Shown: one piece after another, positions 63,801 to 64,000 of the stretch
Position numbering within the stretch: the first letter of the stretch is position 1
Layout: each line of letters starts with the position of its first letter
Notes under the pieces: model-generated
What the model saw: only the letters and a program-made list of their open reading frames with translations
What the model was told of the DNA's origin: nothing
Database searches by the model: none
Position numbers and translations under genes: made by a program
Assembly (NCBI GenBank): GCA_025359885.1
Contig: JANYDG010000021.1
Coordinates: forward strand, 1-64,000
Length of the DNA stretch: 64,000 nt
Direction of reading: 5' to 3'
From: Acidobacteriota bacterium
Lineage (GTDB): Bacteria; Acidobacteriota; Terriglobia; Terriglobales; Acidobacteriaceae

Positions 63801-64000
63801 TGACCTTCACCGCGGCAGTGGCCGCCACCAGGGTGACGCCGATCGCGATTGGAGGCACTGTCGCCTTCTCCTTCAACGGCAACCCCATCGCCGGTTGCCC
63901 CAGTGCGGCCGTAAACGCGAGCGGCAAGGCCACCTGCACGGTCAGTTCGCTTCCCGCGAATACGTATTCGGTGAAGGCTACCTACAACGGAGACACCAAC
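60839..64000 (+). CDS. Large secreted FG-GAP/VCBS repeat protein with Ig-like domains, 3'-truncated by window edge
   Basis: The frame from ATG 60839 has no stop through the last base (1054 codons). A signal peptide (LATLLFLVSTTVLLCGLSAQS) is followed by at least ten FG-GAP/VCBS repeats with Asp-rich loops (DLNHDGKLDLI, DLDGSGRLDVI, DFDGDGVVDLI, DFDGDGRIDLA, DLNGDGRPDLV, DFDGDGLADVA). From about residue 760 come Ig-like (Big_3 type) domains repeating SVTF...G...YTV...AYAGDNNF. It is exported, probably a cell-surface adhesin or beta-propeller matrix protein. It flanks the T6SS but need not belong to it. Third codon positions are strongly C-rich. Confidence 0.88.
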   Translation, partial: MIRSKSFRPSGSAALATLLFLVSTTVLLCGLSAQSATPVAAASAEQAALAPFLVAPSIALADNPTSVATADLNHDGKLDLITANYASGRVTVFLGLGNGRFAPGVHYSAGTHPSALAVADLDGSGRLDVIVASESEATVSVFPGSGDGRLQPRHSFAVGFNPTLLATGDFKGRGKIDLAVASANHLAVLLNDGNGGLLKPLTLSLHTAPAAIAVGHFTHDDRADIALANADGTVSILLGKGDGAFRQVPDVRVSSGPLSSIAAADLKRDGKTDLVVTQAASKLASVLSGNGEGGFTPTAHYPVGSNPVASVVADFDGDGVVDLIIVNHGSNTFSVLGGKGDGSFKASVDFVVGKGPLAAVDGDFDGDGRIDLAVINHLARTISIPRGNGDGTFTAARSYVSELGPRTIATGDLNGDGRPDLVVTNTCGTDASCKKAGSLSIFLAEEAGGYRLATTYPLGIGPHAVSLVDVDGDKTLDIAVLNRADKTVTILRGIGEGSFQQSLSFAVPDAPVALAVGDFTSHGKSDLAIIGDCGAEKCSQPGSLTIMRGIGDGSFRLDRSYPVGYSPVSIAAGHLVSDKSFSLVVANRCGNDASCKSSGTASIFLGTPKGDFTPAKDVNIGLAPSSIALGNTSGHGSADLVVARAGDNSVAILHGKGDGSFSAPTAYPVGNQPRSIALADFDGDGLADVAVSNFQDDTVSVLFSRGDGTLRPAIALPVGSGPESLAVLSSGTHASLVTANGNSGTATPGSEITVLASIRPEVLLTSTTTLTSSAATSAVDSSITLTAIVAGAGSVPSGSVTFNSTPDATIDCNAGGIDHVTLDGNGKAICVTRSLQAPSQSVTAAYGGDVSFKSSSSAPALVQTVTPLAASLALAQSAATTTVNQSVTFTATVSASAVSPLAPAGSVTFKFNGNSIADCLASPVDATGKATCTTSSLAANSYTVSAAYAGDNNFTVAAPTTATHVVSMQTTTVTVAALPTPSNLNQPVTFTAAVAATRVTPIAIGGTVAFSFNGNPIAGCPSAAVNASGKATCTVSSLPANTYSVKATYNGDTN

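Overview
The window looks like chromosomal DNA from an acidobacterium of the Acidobacteriaceae/Terriglobia type. The pointers are two ADOP-type (acidobacterial duplicated orphan permease) FtsX/MacB permeases of about 850 residues, an Oar-like TonB receptor with an N-terminal carboxypeptidase-regulatory domain, a TPR plus CRTAC1 (FG-GAP/ASPIC-UnbV) pair, and an FG-GAP plus Ig-like secreted protein. No insertion sequence, integrase, phage gene or CRISPR array is visible. The genus is inference only.

Layout. 1-2.2 kb: a left-truncated amidohydrolase and an isoaspartyl peptidase. 2.3-15.1 kb: one co-directional efflux operon (HlyD adaptor, ABC ATPase, two ADOP permeases, second ABC ATPase, TolC) that ends in its own NtrC-type response regulator and histidine kinase. 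15.2-19.3 kb: a DUF1003 membrane protein, a tRNA-Gly(CCC), a TPR protein and an overlapping Tat-exported CRTAC1 protein. 19.4-33.2 kb: a carbohydrate locus with TonB receptor, GH36 alpha-galactosidase-like enzyme, SDR, PocR-AraC regulator, zinc alcohol dehydrogenase, enolase-superfamily dehydratase, two half-size EamA transporters and a mutarotase-like protein. 33.4-60.4 kb: a type VI secretion system (T6SS). 60.8 kb to the end: a large secreted FG-GAP/Ig-like protein that runs off the window.

The T6SS is almost complete. A 17-kb minus-strand operon reads tssB-tssC-hcp-tagJ-tssA-tssE-tssF-tssG-clpV-(putative NlpC/P60-like cargo)-vgrG-tssK-tssK. A second block holds a divergent pair, a tail-anchored repeat protein on the minus strand and tssL-tssM on the plus strand. 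These are followed by a PP2C phosphatase and a DUF4280 PAAR-like tip protein. A methyltransferase and a small unknown gene lie between the blocks. Two tandem tssK paralogues, no recognisable TssJ, a phosphatase without a visible kinase or FHA partner, and the unrecognised repeat protein make this T6SS the best candidate for new biology here.

On a larger scale, G exceeds C on the + strand in the left 28 kb and C exceeds G in the right half, whichever strand is coding. Most genes are on + at left and on - from 30 to 50 kb. This is what a replication terminus or an inversion boundary near 28-31 kb would produce.
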